A program made the position numbers and the translations under genes. A stretch of 64,000 nt of DNA from JAVBJV01 sp031555315 (GTDB lineage: Bacteria > Pseudomonadota > Alphaproteobacteria > Acetobacterales > Acetobacteraceae): contig JAVBUO010000008.1 of the NCBI GenBank assembly GCA_031555315.1, positions 62,001 through 126,000 of the forward strand. Reading direction: 5' to 3'. Below, in pieces: positions 1 through 9,342 of the stretch. How positions within the stretch are numbered: position 1 is the first letter of the stretch; each line of letters opens with the position of its first letter. Under the pieces are notes generated by a model. That model ran no database searches, was not told where the DNA came from, and saw only the letters and a program-made list of their open reading frames with translations.

Positions 1-2249
1 CCGCCGCTGCCGCGCAGGCGCTGGACTTGCAGCCGCTGGTAACCGCGCTGGCCGATGGCAGCCTCGCCCCCGAAGAAGCGATGGCCGCCCATGTCTACGC
101 CGAAGCCGAGGCGCTGCTAAAATGCGCCATGCGCCAGCGCCCGGAACTGGCGAGCTTCGACGGTCCGGCGCATCTGCGGCTGGTCGACGATTTCCGCGAT
201 GCCGATGTGGCGCGCATGAAACTGACCCAGGCCGAAGCCGCCTGGGCACACGCCCAGCGCGTGACGCGCGCCCGCACCGCACCGGGCGCCGACGTGCTGC
301 GCGGCGAGATGGAACGCAAACGCGGCTTCACCCCAGTGCGCGACCTGCTGGCCCGCGCCGCCCCGGCGGTGCAACTGGCCAAGCCGGTGTTCATGATGTC
401 GCCGCTATCGGTCGCGCAGTTCCTGAAACCCGGCGTGCTGGAATTCGACATGCTGGTGATGGACGAAGCCAGCCAGGTGGAACCGGTCGATGCACTGGGC
501 GCCATCGCGCGCTGCAAGCAGATCGTCATCGTCGGCGACGACAAGCAGATGCCGCCCACCCGTTTCTTCCAGCGCATGACCGGCGACGACGACACCACGC
601 CCGACGCGGACGACAGCGGCGTGGTGCAGGCCGACGACGTGGAATCGATCCTCGGCCTGTGCAATGCGCGCGGCGTGCCGTCCGCCATGCTGCGCTGGCA
701 CTACCGCAGCCGGCACGAAAGCCTGATCGCCACATCGAATCGCGAATTCTACGACAACCGCCTGCTGCTGATCCCCAGCCCGCGCCCGCGCAGCGCCGAT
801 CTCGGCCTGTCGCTGGTGCGCGTCGACGGCCGCTTCGACACCGGGGCGACCGGCACCAACAAGGAAGAGGCGAAGACCATCGCCGAAGCGGTGATCCGTC
901 ATGCCAAGGAACGCCCGCAGGAAAGCCTGGGCGTCGCCGCGTTTTCGGTCAGCCAGCGCGACGCGATCACCGATGCGGTCGAGGCCCTGCGGAAGGACAG
1001 TCCGGATCTGGACGCGTTCTTCAACGCCAACCCGCAGGAGCCGTTCTTCATCAAGAATCTCGAGAACGTGCAGGGCGACGAGCGCGACGTGATGTTCATT
1101 TCGGTCGGCTACGGCCGCAGCCCGGACGGCAAGCTGGCGATGCGTTTCGGCCCGCTGTCCGCCGATGGCGGCGAGCGGCGGCTGAACGTGCTGATCACCC
1201 GCGCCAAGAAACGCTGCGTGGTGTTCAGCAGCATCGGCGCGGACGACATCGACCTGAACCGCGCCGGCGGCCGCGGTGTGGCGGCGCTGAAAACCTTCCT
1301 CGCCTTCGCTGCCGCACCCGACACGGCTTACACACCGGCTGCCGATGCGGCCGAGACCGCACCGCTGGAAACCTCGATCGCCGATGTGCTGAGCGCCGAG
1401 AGCCTGAACGCCGTGCCGCGCGTCGGCACATCGGGCCTGTTCCTCGATCTGGCGGTCAGCCGCGCCGATGCGCCGGGCGATTTCGTGCTGGGGATCGAGA
1501 CCGACGGCCCGGCCATGGCGGCGTCGCGCTCGGCGCGCGACCGCGACCGCCAGCGCGACAACGCGCTGCGCATGATGGGCTGGACGCTGCATCGCACGCT
1601 GGCGATGGACTGGCTGAACACGCCAGACGCCGCCGCCGCGCGCTTGCGCAAGGCACTGGGCCTCGCCGCACAGGCGGCGGAAGCTGCGCCGCAGAGCGAA
1701 GACCGCACCGGCCTGGCCACGCCGTATGTGGAAGCGGCGTTCGACGTGCCGAAAGACACACCGCCCGCGCAGGTGCCGTTCGCCAAACTCGCCGGCATTC
1801 TCGCCCGCATCGTCGGCATCGAAGGCCCGGTGCATCAGGATGCGATCGTCGAACGGGTGCGTATCCTGTGGAACCTGCCCGAGGCCGACGCCAAGCTGCG
1901 CGCTGCCGCGCAACAGGCGCTGCGTCTGGCCAAGGATCTGAACGGGCTGGTGCAGGACGGCCTGTTCTGGCGCGCCGAAGATGCCGGTCCCGCCACGCCG
2001 CGCGACCGCCGCGCTGCGGCGCCGTTGCTGCGTCAGGCGGCGATGCTGCCACCCGACGAGGTGCAGGCCGCCATCGTCACACTGCTAGACACCACCACCG
2101 GCGCCACCGCCGACGAAATCGCCGCCGGCGTGACGCGCATGCTGGGCGCGGACGACGACGCCCGCGCAGCGGTCATCGCGCAGATCGCGCTGTTGCAGGG
2201 AGCCGGAAAGATCCGCGAAGCCGCGCCCGGGCTGTTGGGCAAAGCCTGA
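1..2249 (+). CDS. Superfamily 1 helicase with C-terminal endonuclease-like domain, 5'-truncated
   Basis: The open frame runs off the left edge; the first Met-type codon (TTG at 27) is internal, so only the C-terminal half is present. Counting from that codon, SF1 helicase motifs appear in order: DEAS near 146 (motif II), GDDKQMPPT near 170 (III), LRWHYRSRHE near 222 (IV), LENVQGDERD near 345 (V) and LNVLITRAKKR near 386 (VI). The Walker A motif must lie upstream. Residues about 468-535 hold DLAV...GIETDG followed by SARDRDRQRDNALRMMGW, which matches the PD-(D/E)xK-like nuclease domain often found behind such helicases. A DUF3320-like segment follows at about 590-630. Proteins of this build are often linked to phage defence or DNA repair, but the context here is housekeeping. 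It converges on the next gene with 3 bases between them. Confidence 0.85.
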   Translation, partial: AAAAQALDLQPLVTALADGSLAPEEAMAAHVYAEAEALLKCAMRQRPELASFDGPAHLRLVDDFRDADVARMKLTQAEAAWAHAQRVTRARTAPGADVLRGEMERKRGFTPVRDLLARAAPAVQLAKPVFMMSPLSVAQFLKPGVLEFDMLVMDEASQVEPVDALGAIARCKQIVIVGDDKQMPPTRFFQRMTGDDDTTPDADDSGVVQADDVESILGLCNARGVPSAMLRWHYRSRHESLIATSNREFYDNRLLLIPSPRPRSADLGLSLVRVDGRFDTGATGTNKEEAKTIAEAVIRHAKERPQESLGVAAFSVSQRDAITDAVEALRKDSPDLDAFFNANPQEPFFIKNLENVQGDERDVMFISVGYGRSPDGKLAMRFGPLSADGGERRLNVLITRAKKRCVVFSSIGADDIDLNRAGGRGVAALKTFLAFAAAPDTAYTPAADAAETAPLETSIADVLSAESLNAVPRVGTSGLFLDLAVSRADAPGDFVLGIETDGPAMAASRSARDRDRQRDNALRMMGWTLHRTLAMDWLNTPDAAAARLRKALGLAAQAAEAAPQSEDRTGLATPYVEAAFDVPKDTPPAQVPFAKLAGILARIVGIEGPVHQDAIVERVRILWNLPEADAKLRAAAQQALRLAKDLNGLVQDGLFWRAEDAGPATPRDRRAAAPLLRQAAMLPPDEVQAAIVTLLDTTTGATADEIAAGVTRMLGADDDARAAVIAQIALLQGAGKIREAAPGLLGKA

Positions 2250-2252
2250 TGA

Positions 2253-2762
2253 TCACGGGGGCGGCAGGCCGACCCGCACGATACGGACACCGAAAGGCCC
2301 CACCCGTTCGGTGACCTGTATCTGCCCTCTTTGAAAAAACGCCGGAATATCCCAGGTTGCGCCGCATAACGCGATATGACGCTGCGTAATCACCTCGCGA
2401 ATACGAGCACCGTTACTGTTGCAAAATTTCCATGGCAGCGTTCTTTCGTACGTATAGGTCAGCGTCTCCGTACGTCCCGCCGTGAAGCGCGGCAATGCCT
2501 CGGCCCAGAGCATGCCGAAGGCCGCGCCTGCAACGCCGAAAGCCAGCGCGCACAGACAGCGTGAGAACAGTCGTTCATTTTTGAACAGAATGAAAAACCA
2601 GATCGTGCTCGCCACCCCGACGACGATGGCTGCAAGCATCACCATTCCGACGCTCGATGCATAACAGTTCCGCGACAGCGGGAAGCTCGCCATACCCAAC
2701 GCCGCCCACACCCACGCCAGGATAAGCTCCCTGCCGGTTCTAAAATTGGGTAGGCGGTTCAA
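2253..2762 (-). CDS. Small hypothetical inner-membrane protein
   Basis: About 169 residues if translation starts at the TTG at 2762, just after the M20 peptidase stop; a GTG at 2711 is an alternative. Three hydrophobic stretches are visible: around LILAWVWAALGMASF, MVMLAAIVVGVASTIWFFILF, and LCALAFGVAGAAFGMLW. A polar C-terminal part of about 80 residues with two Cys follows. The frame stays open far upstream through the neighbouring gene, but that part is low-complexity shadow, so I cut it at the end of the peptidase gene. I recognise no family. Its position 14 bases behind the peptidase suggests co-transcription. The start is uncertain. Confidence 0.55.
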   Translation of the reverse strand: MNRLPNFRTGRELILAWVWAALGMASFPLSRNCYASSVGMVMLAAIVVGVASTIWFFILFKNERLFSRCLCALAFGVAGAAFGMLWAEALPRFTAGRTETLTYTYERTLPWKFCNSNGARIREVITQRHIALCGATWDIPAFFQRGQIQVTERVGPFGVRIVRVGLPPP

Positions 2763-2776
2763 AATTCGGCCGCCGC

Positions 2777-3949
2777 TTACAGCCCCGCCTGCTCCAGCCG
2801 CAGGATCGCGCGGGCACAGGCCTGCGCACGCGGCACGAAGCTGGCGACGTCCGTGAATTCGTCCGGGCTGTGCGCCAGGCCGCCCACCGGGCCGACCGAG
2901 CACAGCGTCGCCGCGCCGACACCCGCCGTGAAGCCGCTGTCGGCGCAACCGCCGCTGAATTCGCCCTCGGTCGCAAAACCGCTGGCCTGCGCCGCATCGA
3001 CGTAAAGCTCGAACAGCTTCTTCGCGGCGGGCGACTGGGTCAGCGGTTTGAACTCGCCGCGGATCGCCAGAGTCGCTTTCGTCCCCGGCACATAGGACGT
3101 GTCGACGATCTTCTGGATCCGCGCCACCACATCGTCGCGATCGGCGGGGTTCACATAGCGCATATCGATCTGTCCTTCCGCCCACGGCGCCACCGTGTTG
3201 ACGCTCTGCCCGCCCGAGATCAGCCCGACATTCAGCGTGATGCCGCGGTCCAGATCGGTCAGCGCGTGAATCGCCTGGATCTTGCGCGCCAGTTCCTCGA
3301 TCGCCGAAATCCCGGCGGTATAGTTGCCGCCCGAATGCGCGGCCTTGCCGGTGACGTTCATCACCATGAACACGCCGCCCTTACGCCCCGTCACCACATT
3401 GCCGTTGATGCGGCCCGGTTCGCTGTTGAACACCACGCGCGCCTTGCGCGCCTCGGCCTCGATCACCGGGCGGCCTTCGGGGCTGCCGATTTCCTCGTCG
3501 CCCGTGAACAGGCCGACCAGCGGCGCCGGCGCGCCGCCGAACTTGGCGAACGCCGCCAGCACGAAGCAGTTCATCACCAGCCCGGCCTTCATGTCCGACA
3601 CGCCGGGACCATAGGCCTTGCCGTCGCGCAACGTGAACGGGCGGCGTTTCACCTCGCCGTCCGGGAACACCGTGTCGCGATGGCCCATCAGCAGGATGTT
3701 GCCGCCCGCATTCCCCACCGAACCGTCCCACGGCACCATGGCGCGCAGACAGTCGCCGTGGTTCTTCTGCGCAACGACCTCGACCTGAATGCCTTGCTGG
3801 TACATGAAGCGCTGCACCACCGCGCCCACCGCATCGATCCCCGCCTTGTTGTAGGAACCGCTGTCGATATCGACCATCTCGTGCAGCATATCGACCATCG
3901 CATCGTGCTGCGCGGCCAGCCAGTTACAGATCTGTGTTTCGATGCTCAT
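2777..3949 (-). CDS. M20 family metallopeptidase (carboxypeptidase G2/ArgE-DapE type)
   Basis: A 390-residue zinc exopeptidase of the M20 family, likely cytoplasmic, cleaving a C-terminal amino acid or acyl-amino acid. Metal and catalytic residues are visible: HRD near 90-92, the bridging Asp in GVSDMKAG near 119, the catalytic Glu pair in TGDEEIG near 152, a Glu in NSEPGR near 172, and a late His in GGLAHSPDEF. The ATG at 3949 has GGAG eight bases upstream. A GTG at 3958 overlapping the amidase stop is the alternative start. Substrate cannot be read from the sequence; pairing with an amidase suggests catabolism of an amide or acylated amino acid. A second M20 enzyme lies at 41355. Confidence 0.9.
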   Translation of the reverse strand: MSIETQICNWLAAQHDAMVDMLHEMVDIDSGSYNKAGIDAVGAVVQRFMYQQGIQVEVVAQKNHGDCLRAMVPWDGSVGNAGGNILLMGHRDTVFPDGEVKRRPFTLRDGKAYGPGVSDMKAGLVMNCFVLAAFAKFGGAPAPLVGLFTGDEEIGSPEGRPVIEAEARKARVVFNSEPGRINGNVVTGRKGGVFMVMNVTGKAAHSGGNYTAGISAIEELARKIQAIHALTDLDRGITLNVGLISGGQSVNTVAPWAEGQIDMRYVNPADRDDVVARIQKIVDTSYVPGTKATLAIRGEFKPLTQSPAAKKLFELYVDAAQASGFATEGEFSGGCADSGFTAGVGAATLCSVGPVGGLAHSPDEFTDVASFVPRAQACARAILRLEQAGL

Positions 3950-3954
3950 CGGGA

Positions 3955-5367
3955 TCACTCCGCAAGAACCGGCGCGACCATGGCCGGCTCGGACAGTTCA
4001 ATGACACGGGCGGCACGCAGGGCCGCGTCGTCGCGATACATCGGCGCGATCACCTGCACCGAGCGTGGCAGGTTGTTCGCATCCAGCCCGACCGGCACCG
4101 CGATCGCCGGCTGACGCGTCAGGTTCAGCGCAAAGGTCCACGGCGCCCAGCGGTTCCACAGCGCATGCCGCGCATCCCCCGTGCCGTCGGCGATCGGCAG
4201 GGCCGGTTCGGGCACGGTCGGGCAGAGCGCCAGATCGTATTTCTGATGAAACAGCGCCATCTTATGCCCCGCCTGCACGCGCAACATGTCGGCGGCCATG
4301 TAATCCATCGCGCTCATGCCACCCTCGGCCGCCGCAACGTCCAGCAAGCCGGGGTCGAGCTGTTTCTGCTGTTCGGGCGTATAACTGTTCACCAGCCGCG
4401 CCAGTGCCACACCCCAGACGCGGCCGAAGATCTCGCGCGTGTCGGGCAGTTCGGGATCGGCTTCCTCGACATGCGCGCCGGCGGCCAGCAGCAGTTCCGC
4501 CGCCCGCTCCACCGCCTCGGTCGCCGAGCGGTCCGCCGCACAGGTGAATCCCATGCGCTTGATCACCGCAACGCGCATGCCTTCGACACCATCGTCGATC
4601 CCGTCGCGCCAGTCGCGCAGATCGTCGGGTAGACACAGCGGATCGCGCGGATCGAACCGCGCCATCGCCGACAGCATCAACGCCGCATCGCGCACCGAGC
4701 GTGTCATCGGACCCGCCACCGCGACCGACGCGAACGCCCCCGCCGGCCATTGCGGCACGCGCCCGTAGGTCGGCTTCATGCCGACCAGCCCGCACCACGC
4801 CGCGGGAATACGGATGGAACCCCCCGCATCGGTGCCCACGTGCAACGGCCCGAACCCCGCCGCCCCGGCTGCCCCCGCGCCGGACGACGAACCGCCCGGT
4901 GTGCGCGACATGTCCCACGGGTTGCGCGTGATGCCGTGCAGCGGGCAGTCACCCGGCGATTTCCAGCCGAATTCGGTGGTCGCCGTCTTGCCGATGATCA
5001 CCGCGCCTTCCTGCTTCAGCCCCATCACCAGCGGCGCATCGTGTGCAACCGGCGCGGGATCGGTCACACGCGATCCACGGCGCGTCGGAAAGCCCGCCAG
5101 ATCGACCAGATCCTTGACGGTCGCCGGAACACCGTCGAGCACACCGATCGGGCGGCCCGCCATCCAGCGCGCCTCGCTCTCGCCTGCTGCCTGCAAAGCG
5201 CGCGGGTTCATCACCACCATCGCGTTGATTTGCGGATTGAACCGCGCGATGCGCTCGGTCACCGCTTTCAGCGCCTCGACGGGCGATAACAGCCGGCGTT
5301 CATAAAGGCCGAGCAGCTCCTCGGCCGTCATCAGGGCGGGATCGGTTTTTGCGGTGACCTGTTTCAT
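3955..5367 (-). CDS. Amidase signature family protein
   Basis: A 470-residue amidase-signature hydrolase (GatA/AtzF-like fold), splitting carboxamides to acid and ammonia. The Ser-cisSer-Lys triad is visible: Lys85 in GVPATVKDL, the cis-Ser in GGSSSG near 160, and the nucleophile Ser184 in GTDAGGSIRIP. The start is the ATG at 5367 (MKQVTAKTDP); the longer frame would run into der. It lies 35 bases behind der and its stop overlaps or abuts the M20 gene, so the two hydrolases are probably co-expressed. It is unlikely to be GatA itself, because gatC and gatB are not adjacent. The natural substrate is unknown. Confidence 0.9.
   Translation of the reverse strand: MKQVTAKTDPALMTAEELLGLYERRLLSPVEALKAVTERIARFNPQINAMVVMNPRALQAAGESEARWMAGRPIGVLDGVPATVKDLVDLAGFPTRRGSRVTDPAPVAHDAPLVMGLKQEGAVIIGKTATTEFGWKSPGDCPLHGITRNPWDMSRTPGGSSSGAGAAGAAGFGPLHVGTDAGGSIRIPAAWCGLVGMKPTYGRVPQWPAGAFASVAVAGPMTRSVRDAALMLSAMARFDPRDPLCLPDDLRDWRDGIDDGVEGMRVAVIKRMGFTCAADRSATEAVERAAELLLAAGAHVEEADPELPDTREIFGRVWGVALARLVNSYTPEQQKQLDPGLLDVAAAEGGMSAMDYMAADMLRVQAGHKMALFHQKYDLALCPTVPEPALPIADGTGDARHALWNRWAPWTFALNLTRQPAIAVPVGLDANNLPRSVQVIAPMYRDDAALRAARVIELSEPAMVAPVLAE
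3958..3961 (-). promoter_or_regulatory. Ribosome binding site GGAG for the M20 peptidase
   Basis: GGAG on the minus strand sits eight bases before the ATG at 3949 and only touches the alternative GTG at 3958, so it favours the ATG. It overlaps the last codons of the amidase gene, consistent with translational coupling. Confidence 0.6.
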
Positions 5368-5402
5368 CGGGCGACAATGAACCGGATGCCCGGACCGGGC
5401 AA

Positions 5403-6761
5403 CTACCTGCCCTGATCGGCAAACGGGTTGGCCGTGCCGCGAAACTCGATGCGGATCGGCGTGCCGGGCAGATCGAAGGTTTCGCGCAGACCGTTCGACA
5501 GATAACGCCGCCAATCCTCAGGCGTTGCCTCGGCGCGGGTGCCGAACACGATGAAGGTCGGCGGACGCGACTTCGCCTGCGTTATATAGCGCAGCTTCAG
5601 GCGCCGCCCTTCGACCAGCGGCGGCGGATGGCGTTCCAGCGCTTCCTCGAACCAGCGGTTCAGCGCGCCGGTCGGCACGCGCCGGTTCCATACGTCATAG
5701 GCCGCCCACACCGCGGGCATCAGCCGATCGACGCGCGATCCCGTCAGGCCCGACAGCGTCACCACGCTCAAACCTTTGAGCTGCGCAAGACTGATCTGCA
5801 TACGATCGGTCACCGCCTTGCGGGCGGCATCGCGATTCTCCACCGCGTCCCACTTGGTCAGCGCCAGCACCAGAGCGCGGCCTTCGCGTTCCACCAGCCG
5901 CGCGATCTGCAGATCCTGTTCGTTCAGCCCCTGCGTCGCATCGACCGCCAGCACGACGACCTCGGCCATCTTCAGGCTCTCGATCGACGCGCCGACCGCC
6001 GCGCGTTCCAGCCGTTCCTCGACCCGCGCGCGCTTGCGCATGCCGGCCGTGTCGACCAGCTTCACACGCCTGCCGTCGCGGTCACGCCATTCGCTTTCGA
6101 TCGCATCGCGGGTCAGCCCGGGCTCGGGGCCGGTCAGCATGCGTTCCTCGCCCAGCAGCCGGTTGACCAGCGTCGATTTGCCCGCATTCGGCCGCCCGAC
6201 GATGGTCAGCCGCAACGGGCGGTCCTGCCCGGCCTCGCCTTCGCTTTCTTCCGCGCCGTCCTTCTCGGGCGGCAGGCGGTCGGCGACCTCGGACATCAGA
6301 TCGGCGATGCCCTCGCCGTGCTCGGCGGACACCGCCAGCAGATCGCCCAAACCCAGTTCATACGCCTCCAGCGCGTTCGCCATGCTGGCGCGGCCTTCGC
6401 TCTTGTTGGCGAGCACCAGCACGGGGCGGTTCTGCTTGCGCAGCCACGACGCGAAATGCGCATCTACCGGCGTGATCCCGGCCCGTGCATCGACCACGAA
6501 CAGCACCAGATCGGCATCGGCCACGGCACGCGCCGACAGTTCGCTCATCCGCCCGGCCATACTCTCGGGCGGCGCCTCTTCCAGCCCCGCCGTGTCGATC
6601 ACCTTGACGCGGCGGCCGCGCAGCAGTGCCTCGGCTTCCTTGCGGTCACGCGTGACGCCGGGGATATCGTCGACGATCGCCAGCCGCCGCCCGACGAGCC
6701 GGTTGAACAGCGTGGACTTGCCCACATTCGGGCGGCCACAGATCACCACAACCGGCAGCAT
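5403..6761 (-). CDS. der: Ribosome biogenesis GTPase Der (EngA)
   Basis: A 452-residue double GTPase needed for 50S subunit maturation. Two complete G domains are visible: P-loop GRPNVGKST at about 9-17 with DTAG at 56-59 and NKSE at 119-122, and P-loop GRPNAGKST near 189-197 with DTAG near 237 and TKWD near 302. An acidic linker (about 164-180) separates them, and a KH-like C-terminal domain follows. Length and order are normal for the family. It begins 5 bases after bamB; bamB-der is a widely conserved pair. The first G4 motif is NKSE rather than NKxD. Confidence 0.97.
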   Translation of the reverse strand: MLPVVVICGRPNVGKSTLFNRLVGRRLAIVDDIPGVTRDRKEAEALLRGRRVKVIDTAGLEEAPPESMAGRMSELSARAVADADLVLFVVDARAGITPVDAHFASWLRKQNRPVLVLANKSEGRASMANALEAYELGLGDLLAVSAEHGEGIADLMSEVADRLPPEKDGAEESEGEAGQDRPLRLTIVGRPNAGKSTLVNRLLGEERMLTGPEPGLTRDAIESEWRDRDGRRVKLVDTAGMRKRARVEERLERAAVGASIESLKMAEVVVLAVDATQGLNEQDLQIARLVEREGRALVLALTKWDAVENRDAARKAVTDRMQISLAQLKGLSVVTLSGLTGSRVDRLMPAVWAAYDVWNRRVPTGALNRWFEEALERHPPPLVEGRRLKLRYITQAKSRPPTFIVFGTRAEATPEDWRRYLSNGLRETFDLPGTPIRIEFRGTANPFADQGR

Positions 6762-6766
6762 ATATG

Positions 6767-8086
6767 TTACCCCAGCGCCTGGACCGAACCGTTGTCGGTC
6801 AGCCAGTAGACGTAATTCCCGGTGGCGATCGGCGGCAGCGACGCCGCGGCGGGCAGGCTCGCCTCGCGCACGGTTTCGCCGTTGAGCGGATTGATGAGCA
6901 GCATTTCGGATTCGCTGTTGCCGATCAGCAGATGTCCGCTGGCCAGCAGCGGCCCGGTCCAGATGATCGGGTCGCGGCGCTTTTCCGGGTTGCCGAACGC
7001 CGGCAGCGACCGCACCCAGCGGATACGCCCGTCATTGCGGCCCACCGCGACCAGTTCCTGTTCGCCGCTGAGGACGAACACGAACGAACCGGCCACGCAC
7101 GGGGTTTCCTGCCCCGAGATCTCGCGTTCCCACAGCCGCCGGCCCGAACGCAGGTCGATGGCGGTGAACACCCCGCCGACACTGATCGCGAACACCGTGC
7201 CGTTGTCGATCACCGGCATGCCGCGGATCGCCGACAGGTCCGACAGGCTGGAACTGCCGCGGCTCGACGCCAGACTGTCCGACCATGCCACACGCCCGTT
7301 ATCGGCGCGCAGGCCGACCAGTTCGCCCGACCCGAACCCGGCCACCACCAGTGGCCCGGAAACCGCCGGCGCCGGAACGCCAAGGATGCTGGCGACCGCA
7401 GCCTGCGAGCGGTAGTTCCACACGGCGCTGCCATCCTGCGCCGAACAGGCGATCAGCCGGCCTTCGACCAGCGGGATGAACACCCGTCCATCGGCCACGG
7501 TGGGCGCACCGCGTGCTGGCGCCGGCAATTCCTTGCGCCAGCGAATATTGCCGGTATCCGAGTCCAGCGCCAGAATCTCGGCCAGGCCGGTCGCCACGTA
7601 CAGCGTATTGCCCTCGAGTGCGATGCCGCCGCCGATCGGCGTGGAATCGGCCTCGTCGGGCTCCACGTCGGTGTGCCAGACACGATTGCCGGTCAGGGCC
7701 TCGAAAGCGGAAACCCGGGTCTCGGCATCCATCGTGTAGATCCGCCGCCCGTCGCTGACCGGCGTCGACGGCAGTTTGCGGCGATACCCGGCCCCGGCCC
7801 CCACCGAGGACCGCCAGACACGTTCGAGCTGCCCTCCGGCCGCCACATGGCCCGGCGCATGGCTGGCGCTGCCGCCGACCTGCGGCCAGGACGTGACCGG
7901 TTGCGGTGCCGGCAGACTGACGGGTGAAACGTCGGTATCGGCCACCAGGCGCGTTTCACCACGCAGCACCGACTGCCGGTCGCCGGGCAGCGACGACTTG
8001 CCACTGCCGAAAATGCTGTCGCACGCGCCAAGCGAGGCAACGCCCAGACCCAGTGCCAACCGGCGGGAAATGGTTTTTATGTGCAT
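6767..8086 (-). CDS. bamB: Outer membrane protein assembly factor BamB (lipoprotein)
   Basis: A 439-residue PQQ/beta-propeller lipoprotein of the BAM complex, which folds beta-barrel proteins into the outer membrane. The start at 8086 gives a lipoprotein signal: basic MHIKTISRRL, a hydrophobic core, then LGAC with the acylated Cys at 22. An AGGGGG-type ribosome site lies just upstream. Repeated blade-like segments with GxxxALDxxTGxxxW character follow (for example the parts ending VWHTDV, IRWRKEL, VAWSDS, LWEREI, IRWVRSL). The neighbours der and the YfgM-like gene are the usual partners. Its clients here would include both autotransporters and OmpW. Confidence 0.93.
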   Translation of the reverse strand: MHIKTISRRLALGLGVASLGACDSIFGSGKSSLPGDRQSVLRGETRLVADTDVSPVSLPAPQPVTSWPQVGGSASHAPGHVAAGGQLERVWRSSVGAGAGYRRKLPSTPVSDGRRIYTMDAETRVSAFEALTGNRVWHTDVEPDEADSTPIGGGIALEGNTLYVATGLAEILALDSDTGNIRWRKELPAPARGAPTVADGRVFIPLVEGRLIACSAQDGSAVWNYRSQAAVASILGVPAPAVSGPLVVAGFGSGELVGLRADNGRVAWSDSLASSRGSSSLSDLSAIRGMPVIDNGTVFAISVGGVFTAIDLRSGRRLWEREISGQETPCVAGSFVFVLSGEQELVAVGRNDGRIRWVRSLPAFGNPEKRRDPIIWTGPLLASGHLLIGNSESEMLLINPLNGETVREASLPAAASLPPIATGNYVYWLTDNGSVQALG

Positions 8087-8196
8087 GCTCGACCCCCTGT
8101 TATGTCCGGTATCCCGAACGGGACGCGCCCTGCACGCACCCCATTTTATCAATCTTAGATACCACTTCAATATTCAATTGAAAGATGTTGAATTTT

Positions 8197-8832
8197 CTAT
8201 TCATTTAATCGACTCAACAGAGCGCGGGCACGCGTGCGCACCCCGTCGGGCGCGGTGACGTCCGTATCCAGTTGCTGCAGCGTGGTCTTCGCTTCGTCTG
8301 GCCGTCCGGCCCGCAGTGCGATCAGCGCCGACAATTCGCGTGCCGAGGCGCGATACGGCGCGCCGTCCTGCATCAGCGGGCCGAGCCGCGCCGTCAGCCG
8401 GTCCGGATCGGTCAGGTCGAGCTGCCGCAGAACCCAGTTATAGCTGGCCAGATCGCGATAGATTCGTTCGGCCGACTGATCGGCGGCCACCGCATCCCAG
8501 GCCGCCAGCGCGCCGGGCAGATCGCCGGTATCGGCCTTCACCGCCGCTTCGCGCAGACGGGCCAGCGTGCGATACCCCTCGGGCGCGTCGGCGGCGATGG
8601 CGGCGAACGTCTGGGCGCTGCGCGCGCGGTCCTGATCGGCGTCAGCGGCGAGGTAAGCGACGGCGGCTTCCTGCGTCCGGCGGGTCTGCCACCAGTTCCA
8701 TCCCTGATATGCACCGACCCCGGCGACCACCATCACGGCAGCTCCCAGTACCAGCCCACCATAACGCTTCCAGAACTGTTTCGCGCGCTCGGCGCGAAGG
8801 TCTTCTTCAATCTCGTCGAAAATATCGACCAC
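8197..8832 (-). CDS. Tetratricopeptide YfgM/CcmG-like membrane protein
   Basis: A 211-residue protein with an acidic cytoplasmic N-terminus (MVDIFDEIEEDLRAE), one transmembrane helix at about 26-45, and a helical tail rich in Ala and Leu with TPR-like spacing. This matches the YfgM-type ancillary factor of the Sec translocon that precedes bamB-der in many proteobacteria. It lies 110 bases upstream of bamB in the same direction; that gap is AT-rich and could hold a bamB promoter. The family assignment rests on architecture and gene order more than on a sharp motif. Confidence 0.82.
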   Translation of the reverse strand: MVDIFDEIEEDLRAERAKQFWKRYGGLVLGAAVMVVAGVGAYQGWNWWQTRRTQEAAVAYLAADADQDRARSAQTFAAIAADAPEGYRTLARLREAAVKADTGDLPGALAAWDAVAADQSAERIYRDLASYNWVLRQLDLTDPDRLTARLGPLMQDGAPYRASARELSALIALRAGRPDEAKTTLQQLDTDVTAPDGVRTRARALLSRLNE

Positions 8833-8978
8833 GGACTCTCTCGGCTCTTAAACAGGGACTGGAACATAGCGGCGCATCGGCATCGGGGCAAACGGCTTTC
8901 CCTTCCCGCGCCAATCCTGCCGCCCGGCAACATGCGGATTTAGCAATTCATTTACCGGCCATATGCGAAAATTCAAGA

Positions 8979-9335
8979 ATGCGGCGTATTTTTTCCCTAC
9001 TGATCTGTCTGGCCCCCTTCGCCCTGGGCGGCTGCGGCCTGCTGGTCGCGGCCGACGTGGCGGCCGTTCCCGTCTTCGGACGCGGCATTCCGGACGGAAT
9101 TTATTCCGCCGCCACCGGCCAGGATTGCAGTGTGGTGCGGCTGGACCGCGGGCAGAATTTCTGCCGCCCGACCGAACCGCCCCCCGAACCGCCGCCGTAC
9201 TGCACCCGCAGCCTCGGCGCGGTGGACTGCTGGAGCAGACCGAACCCTCACGGTCCGCAGCGCGAGGTCGCCGACGGCCCGCGCAGCCTGACCGCCGCAC
9301 AGGAGGCCGACCGCACGCGCAGCTGGCCGTTCTGA
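8979..9335 (+). CDS. Small hypothetical lipoprotein
   Basis: A 118-residue protein starting MRRIFSLLICLAPFALGGC, a clear lipoprotein signal with the lipobox LGGC and modified Cys at 19. The mature part has a Pro/Cys-rich middle (PPPEPPPYC) and five further Cys. No family recognised. It converges on the first of the exported-repeat genes (end to end, 7 bases apart). No strong ribosome site is visible. The longer upstream frame is a shadow of the YfgM-like gene. Confidence 0.65.
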   Translation: MRRIFSLLICLAPFALGGCGLLVAADVAAVPVFGRGIPDGIYSAATGQDCSVVRLDRGQNFCRPTEPPPEPPPYCTRSLGAVDCWSRPNPHGPQREVADGPRSLTAAQEADRTRSWPF

Positions 9336-9342
9336 CCGTCGC

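Noticed and set aside
2763..3185. 5' extension of the small membrane protein frame across the M20 gene
   Set aside because: It overlaps a conserved peptidase; the extension is Arg/Gly-rich shadow text. The TTG at 2762 was used instead.
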